From Parvularcula sp. (GTDB lineage: Bacteria; Pseudomonadota; Alphaproteobacteria; Caulobacterales; Parvularculaceae), in the NCBI GenBank assembly GCA_002704915.1, contig PAIP01000034.1, forward strand, positions 193,827-257,826: DNA of 64,000 bases, given 5' to 3'. Under the pieces are notes generated by a model. The model had not been told where the DNA came from and made no database searches. It saw only the letters and a list, made by a program, of their open reading frames with translations. Each line of letters begins with the position of its first letter. Positions within the stretch are counted from its first letter, which is position 1. The translations under genes were made by a program, and so were the position numbers. This document shows positions 1 to 9,727 of this stretch, in pieces.

Positions 1-3000
1 GCGGCGATACAACAACGGCAACAGGAACAAGGTGAGGATGGTGGAGGAAACGAGCCCCCCAATGACGACAATCGCGAGCGGGCGCTGGATTTCCGATCCG
101 GGCCCCGAAGCGAAGAGCAGCGGGACGAGACCGAAGGCGGCGGTGGTGGCGGTCATCAGAACCGGACGCAGCCGGCGCACGCCGCCCTGCTTCACCGCCT
201 CGTCGACGCCAAGGCCGAGGGCGCGCAAATCGTTGAAGTAGGTGACGAGAACAAGTCCGTTCAGAACCGCGATGCCGAGCAGTGCGATAAACCCGACCGA
301 GGCGGGAACAGACAGATATTGCCCGGACAGGCTCAGCGCGATGATGCCGCCTACCAGCGCAAACGGAATATTGAAGAGAATAAGGACGGCCTGGCGGAGC
401 GAGCGCAACGTTGCGAACAGGACGACAAAGATCAGCGCCAGCGACAGCGGCACCATGACCGAAAGCTGTGCGGCGGCGCGCTGCTGATTCTCGAACTCGC
501 CGCCCCAGGTCAGCCGGTATCCGGCGGGCAGGGGGCCCATGGCGGCGACGGCGGCCTTCGCATCCTCGACAAAGCTTACAAGATCGCGGCCCGAAACGAA
601 TGCCTGCACGACCGCATAGCGCGAGCCGTTTTCGCGATCCACAGCCGCGAGCCCTTCGGCGCGTTCGACGCGCGCCACTTCAGAGAGAGGCGCCGTGCCG
701 CCATTGGGTGTTACGAGTCTGGCGTCCTCAAATCCGTAGACGTCTGATGCTGTATCCGCGTCGGCGCGGATGATGATCGGCGTGCGCCGGCCGGGTTCGA
801 TCACTTCCCCGGCGCGCACGCCTTCGAGGCGCGCACGCAATTCGTCCTGTATGGAAACGATGTCGAGGCCCAGACGTCCGGCGCGTTCCGGGTCGATATC
901 GATCTGGAGATATTCCGCGACATCGTTGGATGTGGTGAAGACATCGGCGGCGCCGCGAACGTCGGTCAGCGCCGTCTCGATTCGACCGGCAAGATCGGCG
1001 AGCGTGGCGCCGTCGGGCCCGAATATCTTCACGGCGACATCGCCGCGCGAGCCGGTGAGCATTTCCGAAACGCGCATTTCAATCGGTTGGGTGAAGGAGG
1101 TTTCGATGCCCCGGAACTCCTCCATGACGGCGCGCATTTCGCCGACAAGCCATTCGGTGTCGGCGCCACGCCATTCCGACCGCGGGGCGAGCTCCAGGAA
1201 CATGTCGCTTTCATTAAGGCTCATGGGATCGAGACCAAGCTCGTCGGAGCCGACCCGGGCGATGACATGCTTCACCTCGGGCACGCGCTCGATCAGCGCC
1301 TGCTGAATGCGCATGTCGTCAGCCTGGCTCTGGTCGAGATTGATGGATGGCAGCGACGCCGCCTGCATCACGACGGCGCCTTCATTCATGGTCGGCATAA
1401 ATGTCTTGCCGACCGAGAGGTAGCTGATGATAGCCAGAACAATCGCGCCGCCGGCTGCGGCGTAAACCGGCCAGGAGCGGCGCATGGCCGCGCCCAATAA
1501 ACCTTCATAGGCAGGCGTGATGAAATGCATAACCGGCGCTTCCTTGACCCGCGCCCGCTTCAACAAAAAGGCGGCGAGCACGGGGATCAGCGTCAGCGCA
1601 AGAATAAGCGCGGAGCCGAGCGCGAAAATGATGGAAAGCGCGACGGGCGCGAACAGTTTCCCTTCAAGTCCCTGCAAGGTGAGGAGCGGCATGAATACGA
1701 GACAGATGATCAGCGTGCCAGCCGCCGTCGGCGCCGCGACTTCTCCCGCGGCGCGATAAATGACATGCAGCTTGTCGGCGCGGCCGCCTTCGTTCAGACG
1801 TTCAACCGCATTTTCAGTGACGACGATGGCGCCGTCGACGATCATGCCGATGGCGATGGCGAGACCGCCGAGACTCATGAGATTGGCCGACATGCCAAAG
1901 CTGCGCATCAGAAAAAAGCAAGCAAGGGCGGAGAAAGGCAGGATCAGCGTAACGACAAGCGCCGCCCGCAAATTGTTCAAAAAGAGAAGCAGCAATCCAA
2001 TGACCAGCACCGTCGCGAGAATGAGCGCTTCGGTGACGGTGCTGACGGCTTTTTCGATAAGATCGGAACGGTTATAGAAAACCTTGACCTCCACCCCGTC
2101 GGGAAAGCTCGCGGCGAGCTCTTCAAGCCGCGCCTCGACGCCGGCGACCACCTTGCGGGCGTCCGCCCCGCGCAAGGCGACGACAATGCCTTCAACGGCT
2201 TCGCCTTTGCCGTCCTTGGTCACCGAGCCGTAGCGCGTAAGCGAATCGGTCGTGACATTCGCCACATCGCCGACACGGACAACGCCGGTAGCTGCGTGAC
2301 GTACGACCAGCTTTTCGATGTCGCCGACGGTGACGACGGCGCCGAGACTGCGCACCACGAGCGCTTCCTCGCCGTCAGCAAGGCGGCCGGCGCCGTCATT
2401 GCGATTATTCTGTTCGAGCGCGGTGCGAAGGTTGTCGAGGCTGACGCCAGCAGAGGCCATGGCGGCCTCGTCGGGCGCGACATTGAAGGTCCGCACCCGT
2501 CCGCCCAGCGAGTTCACGTCGGCGACGCCGGGCAAGGTGCGAAGCGATGGACGGATAACCCAGTCGAGAAGCGAGCGGCGTTCCTCCAGGGAGAGATCGC
2601 CGCCTTCGATTGTGAACATGAAGAGCTCGGACAGCGCCGTTGAAATCGGCGCAAGGCCGCCCGAGACTGTCGACGGCAGATCGGGCAGGACGGCGGCGAG
2701 GCGTTCGCTGACTTGCTGGCGCGCCCAGTAAACGTCGGCGCCGTCTTCGAAGTCGATGGTGATGTCGGCGATGGCGTATTTCGTTTTCGCCCGCATGATT
2801 TTCTGGCGGGGGATGCCGAGAAGCTCCATCTCCAGCGGACGGACGACGCGCGCTTCGACCTCTTCGGGCGTCATGCCGGGCGCCTTCATAATGATCTTGA
2901 CTTGCGTCGGCGCGATTTCAGGAAACGCATCGATGGGAAGACGCAAAGCCGCCATCGCCCCGGCCGCCGCGAGAACCGCGGCGAGGCCGAGAATGAACAT

Positions 3001-3039
3001 GCGCTGCGTCAGCGAGAAAGCGATCAGCCGGTCGAGCAT
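1..3039 (-). CDS. HME-family RND efflux pump (CusA/CzcA-like), C-terminus cut by window edge
   Basis: Inner-membrane proton antiporter that exports metal ions through a tripartite complex. The frame is open from an ATG at 3039 to base 1 (1013 codons); relatives are about 1030-1050 residues, so a few dozen C-terminal residues lie outside. The start MLDRLIAFSLTQR is followed by TM1. Around residues 388-410 is the transmembrane segment GGLAIAIGMIVDGAIVVTEN, whose Asp and Glu/Asn residues are the family's proton-relay signature. A second block of membrane helices near residues 860-1010 repeats the fold. The gene starts 3 bases after the adaptor gene stop, so they are one operon. The motif is closer to CzcA-type divalent-metal pumps than to Cu/Ag CusA, but I cannot assign the substrate. 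No outer-membrane factor gene is visible in the window. Confidence 0.93.
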   Translation of the reverse strand, partial: MLDRLIAFSLTQRMFILGLAAVLAAAGAMAALRLPIDAFPEIAPTQVKIIMKAPGMTPEEVEARVVRPLEMELLGIPRQKIMRAKTKYAIADITIDFEDGADVYWARQQVSERLAAVLPDLPSTVSGGLAPISTALSELFMFTIEGGDLSLEERRSLLDWVIRPSLRTLPGVADVNSLGGRVRTFNVAPDEAAMASAGVSLDNLRTALEQNNRNDGAGRLADGEEALVVRSLGAVVTVGDIEKLVVRHAATGVVRVGDVANVTTDSLTRYGSVTKDGKGEAVEGIVVALRGADARKVVAGVEARLEELAASFPDGVEVKVFYNRSDLIEKAVSTVTEALILATVLVIGLLLLFLNNLRAALVVTLILPFSALACFFLMRSFGMSANLMSLGGLAIAIGMIVDGAIVVTENAVERLNEGGRADKLHVIYRAAGEVAAPTAAGTLIICLVFMPLLTLQGLEGKLFAPVALSIIFALGSALILALTLIPVLAAFLLKRARVKEAPVMHFITPAYEGLLGAAMRRSWPVYAAAGGAIVLAIISYLSVGKTFMPTMNEGAVVMQAASLPSINLDQSQADDMRIQQALIERVPEVKHVIARVGSDELGLDPMSLNESDMFLELAPRSEWRGADTEWLVGEMRAVMEEFRGIETSFTQPIEMRVSEMLTGSRGDVAVKIFGPDGATLADLAGRIETALTDVRGAADVFTTSNDVAEYLQIDIDPERAGRLGLDIVSIQDELRARLEGVRAGEVIEPGRRTPIIIRADADTASDVYGFEDARLVTPNGGTAPLSEVARVERAEGLAAVDRENGSRYAVVQAFVSGRDLVSFVEDAKAAVAAMGPLPAGYRLTWGGEFENQQRAAAQLSVMVPLSLALIFVVLFATLRSLRQAVLILFNIPFALVGGIIALSLSGQYLSVPASVGFIALLGIAVLNGLVLVTYFNDLRALGLGVDEAVKQGGVRRLRPVLMTATTAAFGLVPLLFASGPGSEIQRPLAIVVIGGLVSSTILTLFLLPLLYRR

Positions 3040-3042
3040 CGC

Positions 3043-4134
3043 CTAGACCCCGCTTGCGATATTTTTAAGCGCCGCGAGACCGGCGATGGCGACTTTCTCT
3101 CCCGGCGCAAGGCTGTCGCTGCGAATGAGCGCGTCCTGACGAGAGCGGGAAACGATTTCGACTGCAACCATGCGGAAACCCGTCGGCGTTTCCACGAACA
3201 CAACATCGGCGCCGCCAAGCCTGACGATCGCTTTCGCCGGGGCGCGCAACGCATCTTCGCCCGGAACGGTTTCGAAGGAGAGCGTCAGCATCGCGCCGAG
3301 ACGCCAGACGCGGGCGGCCGGCAGTTCGACGACAACATCGAGCGAGCGCGTCGCCGGATCGATTTCCGGATCGATGGAAACGATCTCGCCTTTCTCCGGA
3401 AGGTTGTCGACGATGACGGGAGCGCCGGCGAGGAGCGCCGAGGCGTGTCGTTCGGACAGTTGCGCACGCGCCCAGAAAACGCCGCCGGTGAAAAGGGAGA
3501 CAACAGGCTCGCCGGCGCGAAGCGGTTCGCCGGGACCGGGACGGACATGCGTGACCGTTCCCGCGGCAGGCGCCGTCAGCATAAACTGACCCGGCTGATC
3601 GCCTTCCCGCACATATTCAAGTTGCGTTTTCAGCGCTTCAAAGGAAAGCCGGGCGGAGATCGCGTCGTGATGCGCCTCATCCGACTCCTGTTCCGACCGC
3701 AATCCCAGTTTCAGAAGTTCGTCGGCGCGGGCGGCGAGATGGGCCATATGCGACATGGTGAGGAGGCGGGCTTCGAGCTCTGCGGCTGCGTCGGCGTAAG
3801 ACGTGCTGTAGATTAGTGCGACCGGCTCGCCGGCGGCGACCTGGCTTCCCGGTGTTTTCAAGGCGTCGACCATCACGCCGTCAAACGGGGAGGAGGCGGT
3901 CTGCAAGGCGCCGTTCGGCGCAATCACGATGGCCGGGACGCTGACCCCTTCTGAAGCTGCGGCTGTTGTAACCGCGGCGGTTTCGACGCCGAGGGCCATG
4001 CGCGCGGCAGGGGAAATCGCGATCTCGTCCTGCGCGGCGGCGGGAGCATGCAAGATCCATGTCGCGAGAATGAGAATTCCCGCCCGAAGAAAGTTATGCG
4101 CCGTCATCCCAAAGAACCCCACGATTGTTCTCAT
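3043..4134 (-). CDS. RND efflux periplasmic adaptor (CusB/CzcB-like)
   Basis: Membrane-fusion protein that links the RND pump encoded just downstream to an outer-membrane channel. It has 363 residues from the ATG at 4134. An ATG at 4107 (MTAHNFLRAG) gives a more classical signal peptide ending near AAAQDE and may be the real start; neither has a clear ribosome site. The order is: signal peptide, biotinyl/lipoyl-like half motif (ASSPFDGVMVDAL, PGSQVAAGEPVAL), a helical hairpin near residues 115-175, the second lipoyl half (LTAPAAGTVTHVRPGPGEPL), and beta-barrel/membrane-proximal domains. It lies between the histidine kinase gene (38 bases upstream) and the pump gene (3 bases downstream), which fits one transcript of regulator, sensor, adaptor and pump. 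Confidence 0.92.
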   Translation of the reverse strand: MRTIVGFFGMTAHNFLRAGILILATWILHAPAAAQDEIAISPAARMALGVETAAVTTAAASEGVSVPAIVIAPNGALQTASSPFDGVMVDALKTPGSQVAAGEPVALIYSTSYADAAAELEARLLTMSHMAHLAARADELLKLGLRSEQESDEAHHDAISARLSFEALKTQLEYVREGDQPGQFMLTAPAAGTVTHVRPGPGEPLRAGEPVVSLFTGGVFWARAQLSERHASALLAGAPVIVDNLPEKGEIVSIDPEIDPATRSLDVVVELPAARVWRLGAMLTLSFETVPGEDALRAPAKAIVRLGGADVVFVETPTGFRMVAVEIVSRSRQDALIRSDSLAPGEKVAIAGLAALKNIASGV

Positions 4135-4172
4135 GCCTCGTGGGTATGCTTTTTATGTCGGCCTCACTGACA

Positions 4173-5198
4173 TTAACCTGACGGCGCTTTCTGGTTGCAG
4201 GCGGCCGCGAAACACAGCCGCACGCCGGCGCGATCGGGCATGGCGGTCTGTAATTCGCCGCCATGAGCTTCGGCGATACGGTCCGCGATTGCGAGGCCAA
4301 GTCCTGCCGCGCCGCCGGGCGCGCGATCCGCGCGCACCCCGCGCGCCTTCAAGGCGTCGAGGGCGTCCGAACTCAGCCCGTCGCCGCCGTCATAGACGCT
4401 GACGACAGGGCCCGGTCCGGCCTCGATGATGACTTCGCCGCCTTCCGGGGTGGCGCGAATGGCGTTGACGGCGAGCGTGCGCACCGCCGCCGCGATGGCT
4501 TCCGCAAGCCCTGTGATCCTGCCCGGCGTTCCTTCCTGCTGGAAGGCGATGGTCTTGCCGTCAGCGACCGCCGCGGGCGCCAGCTCGGCGGCGACCCTGC
4601 GCGCGACGGCGTGAAGATCCACGGGCGGCTGTTTGGCCAGCGATTCTTCCGATTGGCTGCGCGCCAACAGCAAGAACTGCTCGACCATGCCGGTCATGGC
4701 GTTCAATTGTTTGCGAAGGCGCGCGGCGTCTTGTTCGGGCAGCTTGTCGAGTTCGAGGGCAAGCACGGCGAGCGGTGTTTTCAGTTCGTGTGCGGCGTCC
4801 ACGGCGAAAGCTTCCTGCCGGCGCGCATAGGCTTCGAGTTTCGTCGTCAGTTGCGAGACGGCTTTTGCAAAAGGTTCGATTTCCGTCGGCAGGGGATTGG
4901 CGCCGGCATCGTAACTTTCAAGCCTTTCCGCGGCCGCAACCACTTCGCCCGTCGCTGCTTTCAGTCTGCGCGCAACATGTCTGAGGACCAGGAACGCGCC
5001 GAGGCCAAAAAGCAGCAGAAACACTGAAAGGGGGATCAGGACATGGTCGACGATTTCGACCCAGGTCGCCGCCGCGGGCGGCGGATGCTCGCTGAAAAAA
5101 CCGTATTGATGCCCCACAAGCGCGACAAGCACGCCGGCGCTGACGGTTCCGGCGACGGCGAGGCCGATGGCGATCTGTCCGCTGATCGATCGCGTCAA
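4173..5198 (-). CDS. Sensor histidine kinase (OmpR-type two-component system)
   Basis: Inner-membrane sensor kinase of 341 residues. It has two membrane segments, near residues 8-29 and 53-73, enclosing a short periplasmic loop of about 23 residues (HPPPAAATWVEIV region). A HAMP-like linker follows, then a HisKA domain with H-box AVDAAHELKTPLAV (phospho-acceptor His137) and a HATPase domain (NAIRATPEGG N-box, VYDGGDGLS G1, GLGLAIADRIAEAHGG G2). Its start overlaps the response-regulator stop by 4 bases (ATGA), so the pair is translationally coupled. Upstream of an adaptor and metal-pump pair, it most likely senses envelope metal stress; the loop contains no obvious His/Cys-rich metal site, so the signal is unknown. 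Confidence 0.93.
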   Translation of the reverse strand: MTRSISGQIAIGLAVAGTVSAGVLVALVGHQYGFFSEHPPPAAATWVEIVDHVLIPLSVFLLLFGLGAFLVLRHVARRLKAATGEVVAAAERLESYDAGANPLPTEIEPFAKAVSQLTTKLEAYARRQEAFAVDAAHELKTPLAVLALELDKLPEQDAARLRKQLNAMTGMVEQFLLLARSQSEESLAKQPPVDLHAVARRVAAELAPAAVADGKTIAFQQEGTPGRITGLAEAIAAAVRTLAVNAIRATPEGGEVIIEAGPGPVVSVYDGGDGLSSDALDALKARGVRADRAPGGAAGLGLAIADRIAEAHGGELQTAMPDRAGVRLCFAAACNQKAPSG

Positions 5199-5866
5199 GC
5201 TGCATCTCCCCTGATGAAATAACAGACGCCCCGCACGGTGTGCAGAATATTGTCTGCGCCGGCTTCGGCAAGACGGCGACGCACCCGTGACGCGAGCGCC
5301 TCCAGGGCGTTCGGCGTAACCGCTTCATCCAATCCGTAAAGCACGGATTCGATGGATTCCCGGGGCGCGACTTTTCCCGCGCGGCGCATCAGGAGTTCGA
5401 GAAACTCTGTTTCCTTGCGTCCGAACGGGATCGGCTGGTCCCGATATTTCACCTCCCGGGTGACCGTGTCATAGGTGAGCGCGCCGGCATTCAGAATGAC
5501 CGGATCGCGTGAGCCGGGACGGCGGAGAAGAGCGCGGAGGCGGGCCGCGATTTCATCCACTTCAGCCGGTTTGACTAGATAGTCGTCGGCGCCGGAATCG
5601 AGGCCGAGAACGCGTTCGGTCAGCGCGCCGCGTGCGGACAGAATCAGGACCGGCGGGCGACTTTGCGGCAGCGCGTTCAACCAATCGACGCCGTCTCCGT
5701 CCGGCAGGCCGAGATCCAAAATGATCGCGTCATAAGCGTTCGAGGCAAGAAACAGATCGGCGTCGCGCAGGGTTGCTGCGTGCTCTGAGGATATAGACCG
5801 TTTGGTTAGCCCCTCAGTCAGCAAGGATGCAAAATCGGCATTGTCTTCGATCAACAGGACGCGCAT
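5195..5866 (-). CDS. OmpR/PhoB-family response regulator
   Basis: Cytosolic transcription factor, 223 residues. The receiver domain has the acidic pair at E7/D8 (LLIEDNADF), phospho-acceptor Asp51 in IILDLGLPDG and Lys99 in DYLVKP. The C-terminal winged-helix domain (residues about 130-220) contains FGRKETEFLELLMRR and VRGVCYFI, typical of PmrA/QseB-like regulators. It is the first gene of the regulator-kinase-adaptor-pump operon. A direct repeat with 11-bp period 43 bases upstream of its start (5909-5925) is the layout such regulators bind, which suggests autoregulation. The same repeat occurs before two EF-hand genes near 39.7 and 40.5 kb. Confidence 0.94.
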   Translation of the reverse strand: MRVLLIEDNADFASLLTEGLTKRSISSEHAATLRDADLFLASNAYDAIILDLGLPDGDGVDWLNALPQSRPPVLILSARGALTERVLGLDSGADDYLVKPAEVDEIAARLRALLRRPGSRDPVILNAGALTYDTVTREVKYRDQPIPFGRKETEFLELLMRRAGKVAPRESIESVLYGLDEAVTPNALEALASRVRRRLAEAGADNILHTVRGVCYFIRGDAA

Positions 5867-5908
5867 GACGACGAAACTATATTAAACCACGGATTAAGGG
5901 CAGAAAAA

Positions 5909-5925
5909 GCTGACAACATGCTGAC
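5909..5925 (-). promoter_or_regulatory. Direct repeat GTCAGC-N5-GTCAGC, candidate response-regulator box
   Basis: Read in gene direction this is two perfect GTCAGC copies separated by ATGTT, an 11-bp period. It lies 43 bases upstream of the response-regulator start. OmpR/PmrA-type regulators bind such direct repeats as head-to-tail dimers. Related repeats stand at 39678-39694 and 40468-40484. That the regulator encoded here is the binder is inference. Confidence 0.5.
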
Positions 5926-5971
5926 GCATTTCGCGTTTCGCCTGCGTAATCTATGGGTGTCGGTTTTGGCG

Positions 5972-6559
5972 TCAAAGACGTTCAAGGTCGGATGGGGCGT
6001 CAATGTCGAGAAAATCCCCGGCGGCGATGCATACTGCGCAGGCCGCATCGGCGGCTTTCAAAAGCTCGCCGGCGCCGCGGTCGCCTTCAAGCGCCGCGAG
6101 GCGCGGAAACCAGGATTCCAGGAACGCCGCCGGCGCCGAGCGCACATCACCGCTAAGACTATAACTCAAACCTGCCGGAGCGGCGCAGGCGGTTTCCATA
6201 AGGGCATTGAAATGAGCGGACGGGATAAAGGGCATATCGGCGAGCGCGATGACAACGCCGCCGGCCCCCAGGTCTTGGGCGTGCTGTATGCCGCGCGCGA
6301 TTGAGGCGGCGATCCCGGCGTCGGCGTTGTCATTTGCTATGAGCGAATATCCGCGCTCGCTCAGAATGTCGGCGCGGTCTGGCGCGTCGGGTCGCGTCAC
6401 GGCGATGTTCCACCGGCAGCCCGCGGCGGCGAGGGCCGCTGCTGAACGATCAAGCAGGCTGCGCCCGTCAAGCTGCGCCAGTAATTTGTCCCGGCCGAAG
6501 CGGCGGGATGCGCCCGCGGCGAGCAGCACAGATGCGAAGTTCACGTCGGGCAGGGTCAC
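5972..6559 (-). CDS. MobA-like nucleotidyltransferase (MocA-type, Mo-cofactor maturation)
   Basis: Probable cytidylyltransferase that makes molybdopterin cytosine dinucleotide for the neighbouring Mo hydroxylase. The product has 195 residues from the GTG at 6559, which overlaps the xdhC stop (GTGA). The N-terminal FASVLLAAGASRRFGRDKLL is the nucleotide-binding signature LxAGxSxRxGxxK, and VVIALADMPFI supplies the metal-binding Asp. A longer reading frame runs upstream into xdhC, but its residues are shadow sequence; the overlapping GTG fits the coupled spacing of this operon and the family start. It is the last gene of the operon 2Fe-2S subunit, Mo subunit, xdhC, this gene. MobA (GMP) activity cannot be excluded by sequence alone, but the context favours MocA. 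Confidence 0.85.
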   Translation of the reverse strand: MTLPDVNFASVLLAAGASRRFGRDKLLAQLDGRSLLDRSAAALAAAGCRWNIAVTRPDAPDRADILSERGYSLIANDNADAGIAASIARGIQHAQDLGAGGVVIALADMPFIPSAHFNALMETACAAPAGLSYSLSGDVRSAPAAFLESWFPRLAALEGDRGAGELLKAADAACAVCIAAGDFLDIDAPSDLERL

Positions 6560-7461
6560 AAGGCTCTCGATTGCGCGACAATTTCCGCAAGGATCGAGAC
6601 GGCGAGCGCGGCGGGGTCGCGAGTCATGGGAACAAGGCCGATGGGCGCTGCAAGCCGGTCGATTTCGCTGGGCGCAAGCCCTTCGGCGATCAGCATCTCG
6701 CGGCGTGCGGCGGCGGTTTTCCGTCCGCCCACGGCGCCGACATAAAAGGCGGGCGAGCGAAGAAACCGGGGCGCCAGCGCGCGCTCCCACTCGCGATCAT
6801 GAAAAAGAAGGACGCAGGCGCTGCGCGCATCGATCGATATCTGTTGGATCTGTGAAGATGACGCAAGATGGATTGTTTGCGATGACGCGCAGTCGCGCAG
6901 CGCGAAGTCATCCGGCGAGAGGGCGCAGAAATCAAACCCGGCGGCATGGGCGAGCGAGGCCAGCACGGTCAGTTCGGGCCCGAACCCCGCCGCGACAATG
7001 CGAATTGCCGGCTCGTAATGGCGTGTAAACGCATCAGGCGTTTTCGCTTTTTCCGAAACGTCGCCCGCTCTAAAGGCGAGCGAAACCGGTTTCCTTTCTT
7101 CTAACGCTTTGAGAGCCGCTGCGAGCGCATTCCGGTCCGGATTGACGCTGAACAGAATATCGACGCCGGAACCGCAGGGAAGGGCCACATCGACAAAAGG
7201 CGAGCCCTTTCCATAACGGATGACGCCGCCTGCGCCGCGGGCCATGGCCTGGCGCGCTTCATCGATGATGGCGCGTTCGAGGCATCCTGACGAAATGGAG
7301 CCGGCATGACCGCCGTCTTCTGAAATCGCCATCTGCGCGCCGGTCGCGCGCGGCGACGAACCGTCAATATAGATCAGCGTTGCGAACGCAACTTGCGCGC
7401 CACGCTCCATCCTCTCCAATGCGAAGGAGAGAACGTCGCCGCCAGATGGATCGAAACGCAA
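6556..7461 (-). CDS. xdhC: XdhC/CoxI-family molybdoenzyme maturation factor
   Basis: XdhC-type chaperones bind the molybdenum cofactor, help add the terminal sulfido ligand and insert the cofactor into xanthine-dehydrogenase-family enzymes. The product has 301 residues. The N-terminal XdhC/CoxI domain shows ATLIYIDGSSPRATGAQMAI and GSISSGCLERAI (the conserved Gly-Cys-Leu-Glu), and the C-terminal Rossmann-like domain shows IVAAGFGPEL and FYVGAVGGRKTAAARREML. It lies 10 bases downstream of the Mo-subunit gene and overlaps the MocA-like gene by 4 bases. All key motifs are intact. Confidence 0.92.
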   Translation of the reverse strand: MRFDPSGGDVLSFALERMERGAQVAFATLIYIDGSSPRATGAQMAISEDGGHAGSISSGCLERAIIDEARQAMARGAGGVIRYGKGSPFVDVALPCGSGVDILFSVNPDRNALAAALKALEERKPVSLAFRAGDVSEKAKTPDAFTRHYEPAIRIVAAGFGPELTVLASLAHAAGFDFCALSPDDFALRDCASSQTIHLASSSQIQQISIDARSACVLLFHDREWERALAPRFLRSPAFYVGAVGGRKTAAARREMLIAEGLAPSEIDRLAAPIGLVPMTRDPAALAVSILAEIVAQSRAL

Positions 7462-7471
7462 GGCCCGCGCC

Positions 7472-9727
7472 TCAGCTATTCAACTGGTCGGCGATGGGCA
7501 GACTACGGATCCGCTTGCCCGTCGCTTCGAAGATCGCATTGGCGAGCGCCGGCGCCAACGGCGGCAGACCCATCTCGCCCATGCCCGAAGGCGTCTCGCC
7601 ATTGTCGATGATATGAGTTTCGACCACAGGCGGCGCATCGGCGATCTTCATCAATTGATAGGTGTCGAAATTGGCGTTGGTCACGCGTCCGCCGTCGATA
7701 TTGATGGCGAGGCGCAGCGCCGTCGAAAGGCCGTCATTGACGCCGGATTCAAGCTGGGCCGCGACGCCGTTAGGATTGATCACTGTGCCGATATCGACGG
7801 CGGCGACGACTTTCGTCACGCGCAAGCCGCCTTGGTCATCGGTTTCGACATCCACGACCTGGGCGCAATAACCGCCAAAGGTGAAATGTCCGGCGATGCC
7901 GCGCCCGCGCCCGGCCGGCATCTTTTCGCCATAGCCGCCTTTTTCGGCAGCGACGCGCAGACATTCCGCCAGCCTGCCGGGATTGAATACCGGTCCGCCA
8001 TGCTGCTCGTAAGGCAGCTCGCGCGCTTCCCCCAAAAGACGCAAACGCAGCGCGAGCGGATCTTCGCCGCGGCCTTCAGCAATCTCATCGAGAAAGCTCT
8101 GCACCACAAAGGCGTTCGCCGTATGCGCCGGGGCGCGCCACGATCCGCGCGGCGCGCCGGACCGGGCTGAGAAATATTCGAGCCTGACATTGTTCACGAA
8201 CTGTGAAGGGAAATCGTCGGGGTAAAGTTCCGCCTGCCAGTAATCGCTTTCGGGCAGATTAGGCCGGCGATAATATTTGGAGGCGCTGGCGAGACGATGG
8301 GTCCAGGCGACCAGATTTCCGTCGGCGTCAAAACCTGCCTTTAGCTGGTGCATGCCCGAGGGTCGGTAAAAATCGTGCTGAAGATCGTCATCGCGGGTCC
8401 ATATCAGCTTTACAGGCGCTTTTACGGCTTTGCTGATCAGCGCCGCCTCCGCCACATAGTCGTTGGAAAGCCGCCGTCCGAAACCGCCGCCCAACCTGGT
8501 GGGCAGGATTTTGATCTTTTCCCGATCGACGCCGAGGGCCGCGGCGACAATGCGACTCGCGCCGGAGGGCATTTGCGTCGGTGCAATGATTTCGACGCCG
8601 TCCTCGGTCACATCTGCAAGACAATTCTGCGGTTCGAGCGGCGCATGGCTCACATAAGGCTGCCAGTAGGTCGCTTCATAGGTTTCGGCGGCGTTTGCGA
8701 ATGCGGCGTCGAAATCGCCGTCATCACGAACGATCTGACCGGTTCCTTCAAGCAGTTCGGCGCACTGGCGTTTGAAGCTTCCGGATGATTCCTCCGCATA
8801 CGGACCTGTATTCCATTCGATTTGAAGCGCGCGCCGGCCTTTCATCGCCGCCCACAACGAAGTGGCGACCACGGCATAGCCTTCCGCCTGCACGTCGTAT
8901 GGCCCGGTCGGACCCGGTCCTTCAATTTTGACAATGTCGACTACGCCTGAAACCTTGCGCGCCGCACTGTCGTCGACGGATTTCGCAGTCCCGTCGAAAT
9001 AGGGGCAGCGCGACATGACGGCGTACAGCATGCCGGGCTTTTCCGCGTCGATGCCGAATGTCGCCTCTCCCGTGACGATGGCGCGCGCATTCTTCATTTT
9101 CTGCGGCGTGCCGATCAGGCGGAACTCGCTTTGCGGCTTCAATGCCGGCGCTTCCGCTGGCGGTTCGATGCTTGCAGCGGCCGCGGCAAGTTCGCCATAG
9201 GAGGCTTTCTTTCCGGACGCTTCATGGCGGACGACGCCTCTCGCCGCGACAAGCTCGGACGCCGGCACGCCGAACTGAGCTGCGGCGGCCGAGATCAAGA
9301 GCGTGCGGGCCAGTGCGCCCGCCTGGCGCAAGCCTTCGTAATGCCCGGGGATCGAATAGCTGCCGCCTGATCCCTGCGGCGCATATTTCCACGTCATTTC
9401 GCCGTCTTCGCCGCGCATGATTTCGAGCGGCATCTGCACCGTCGAGACGCGATCGAAGTCGACTTCCAATTCCTCGGCGAGCAGCATCGGCAGCGAGGTG
9501 TCGACGCCCTGTCCCATTTCCGGATTTGGAAAGGCGATCGTGACGGTTTCATCCGGGTTGATCGCTACGAACCCGCCGACGGGGCCTTCAAACCATGGCG
9601 TTGGGAAAGGAGATCCATCGCGTTGCGCGCGTACGCGAGAAGCGATGGGCGCAGCGATGACGAGTGCGCCGCCCGCAGCCGCATAGCGAAGAATATCGCG
9701 GCGATTGTGGATGACCGGCGCGTTCAT
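7472..9727 (-). CDS. Molybdopterin-binding large subunit, aldehyde/isoquinoline oxidoreductase (IorB-like)
   Basis: Catalytic Mo subunit of a xanthine-dehydrogenase-family hydroxylase, 751 residues from the ATG at 9727, which overlaps the 2Fe-2S subunit stop by 4 bases (ATGA). The N-terminus [13 protein letters not shown] followed by a hydrophobic stretch ending near SRVRAQ is a Tat-type signal, so the folded enzyme is probably exported. Mo-cofactor motifs include [47 protein letters not shown] and, near the C-terminus, [15 protein letters not shown] with the putative catalytic Glu. The Tat signal and two-subunit layout match periplasmic IorAB-type enzymes; the substrate (aldehyde or N-heterocycle) cannot be told. 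No cytochrome c subunit gene is adjacent, so the electron acceptor is open. Confidence 0.9.
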   Translation of the reverse strand: MNAPVIHNRRDILRYAAAGGALVIAAPIASRVRAQRDGSPFPTPWFEGPVGGFVAINPDETVTIAFPNPEMGQGVDTSLPMLLAEELEVDFDRVSTVQMPLEIMRGEDGEMTWKYAPQGSGGSYSIPGHYEGLRQAGALARTLLISAAAAQFGVPASELVAARGVVRHEASGKKASYGELAAAAASIEPPAEAPALKPQSEFRLIGTPQKMKNARAIVTGEATFGIDAEKPGMLYAVMSRCPYFDGTAKSVDDSAARKVSGVVDIVKIEGPGPTGPYDVQAEGYAVVATSLWAAMKGRRALQIEWNTGPYAEESSGSFKRQCAELLEGTGQIVRDDGDFDAAFANAAETYEATYWQPYVSHAPLEPQNCLADVTEDGVEIIAPTQMPSGASRIVAAALGVDREKIKILPTRLGGGFGRRLSNDYVAEAALISKAVKAPVKLIWTRDDDLQHDFYRPSGMHQLKAGFDADGNLVAWTHRLASASKYYRRPNLPESDYWQAELYPDDFPSQFVNNVRLEYFSARSGAPRGSWRAPAHTANAFVVQSFLDEIAEGRGEDPLALRLRLLGEARELPYEQHGGPVFNPGRLAECLRVAAEKGGYGEKMPAGRGRGIAGHFTFGGYCAQVVDVETDDQGGLRVTKVVAAVDIGTVINPNGVAAQLESGVNDGLSTALRLAINIDGGRVTNANFDTYQLMKIADAPPVVETHIIDNGETPSGMGEMGLPPLAPALANAIFEATGKRIRSLPIADQLNS

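Noticed and set aside
1525-2643. 372-codon plus-strand frame inside the RND pump
   Set aside because: The minus strand here encodes continuous CzcA/CusA sequence with all motifs; the plus frame is a shadow.
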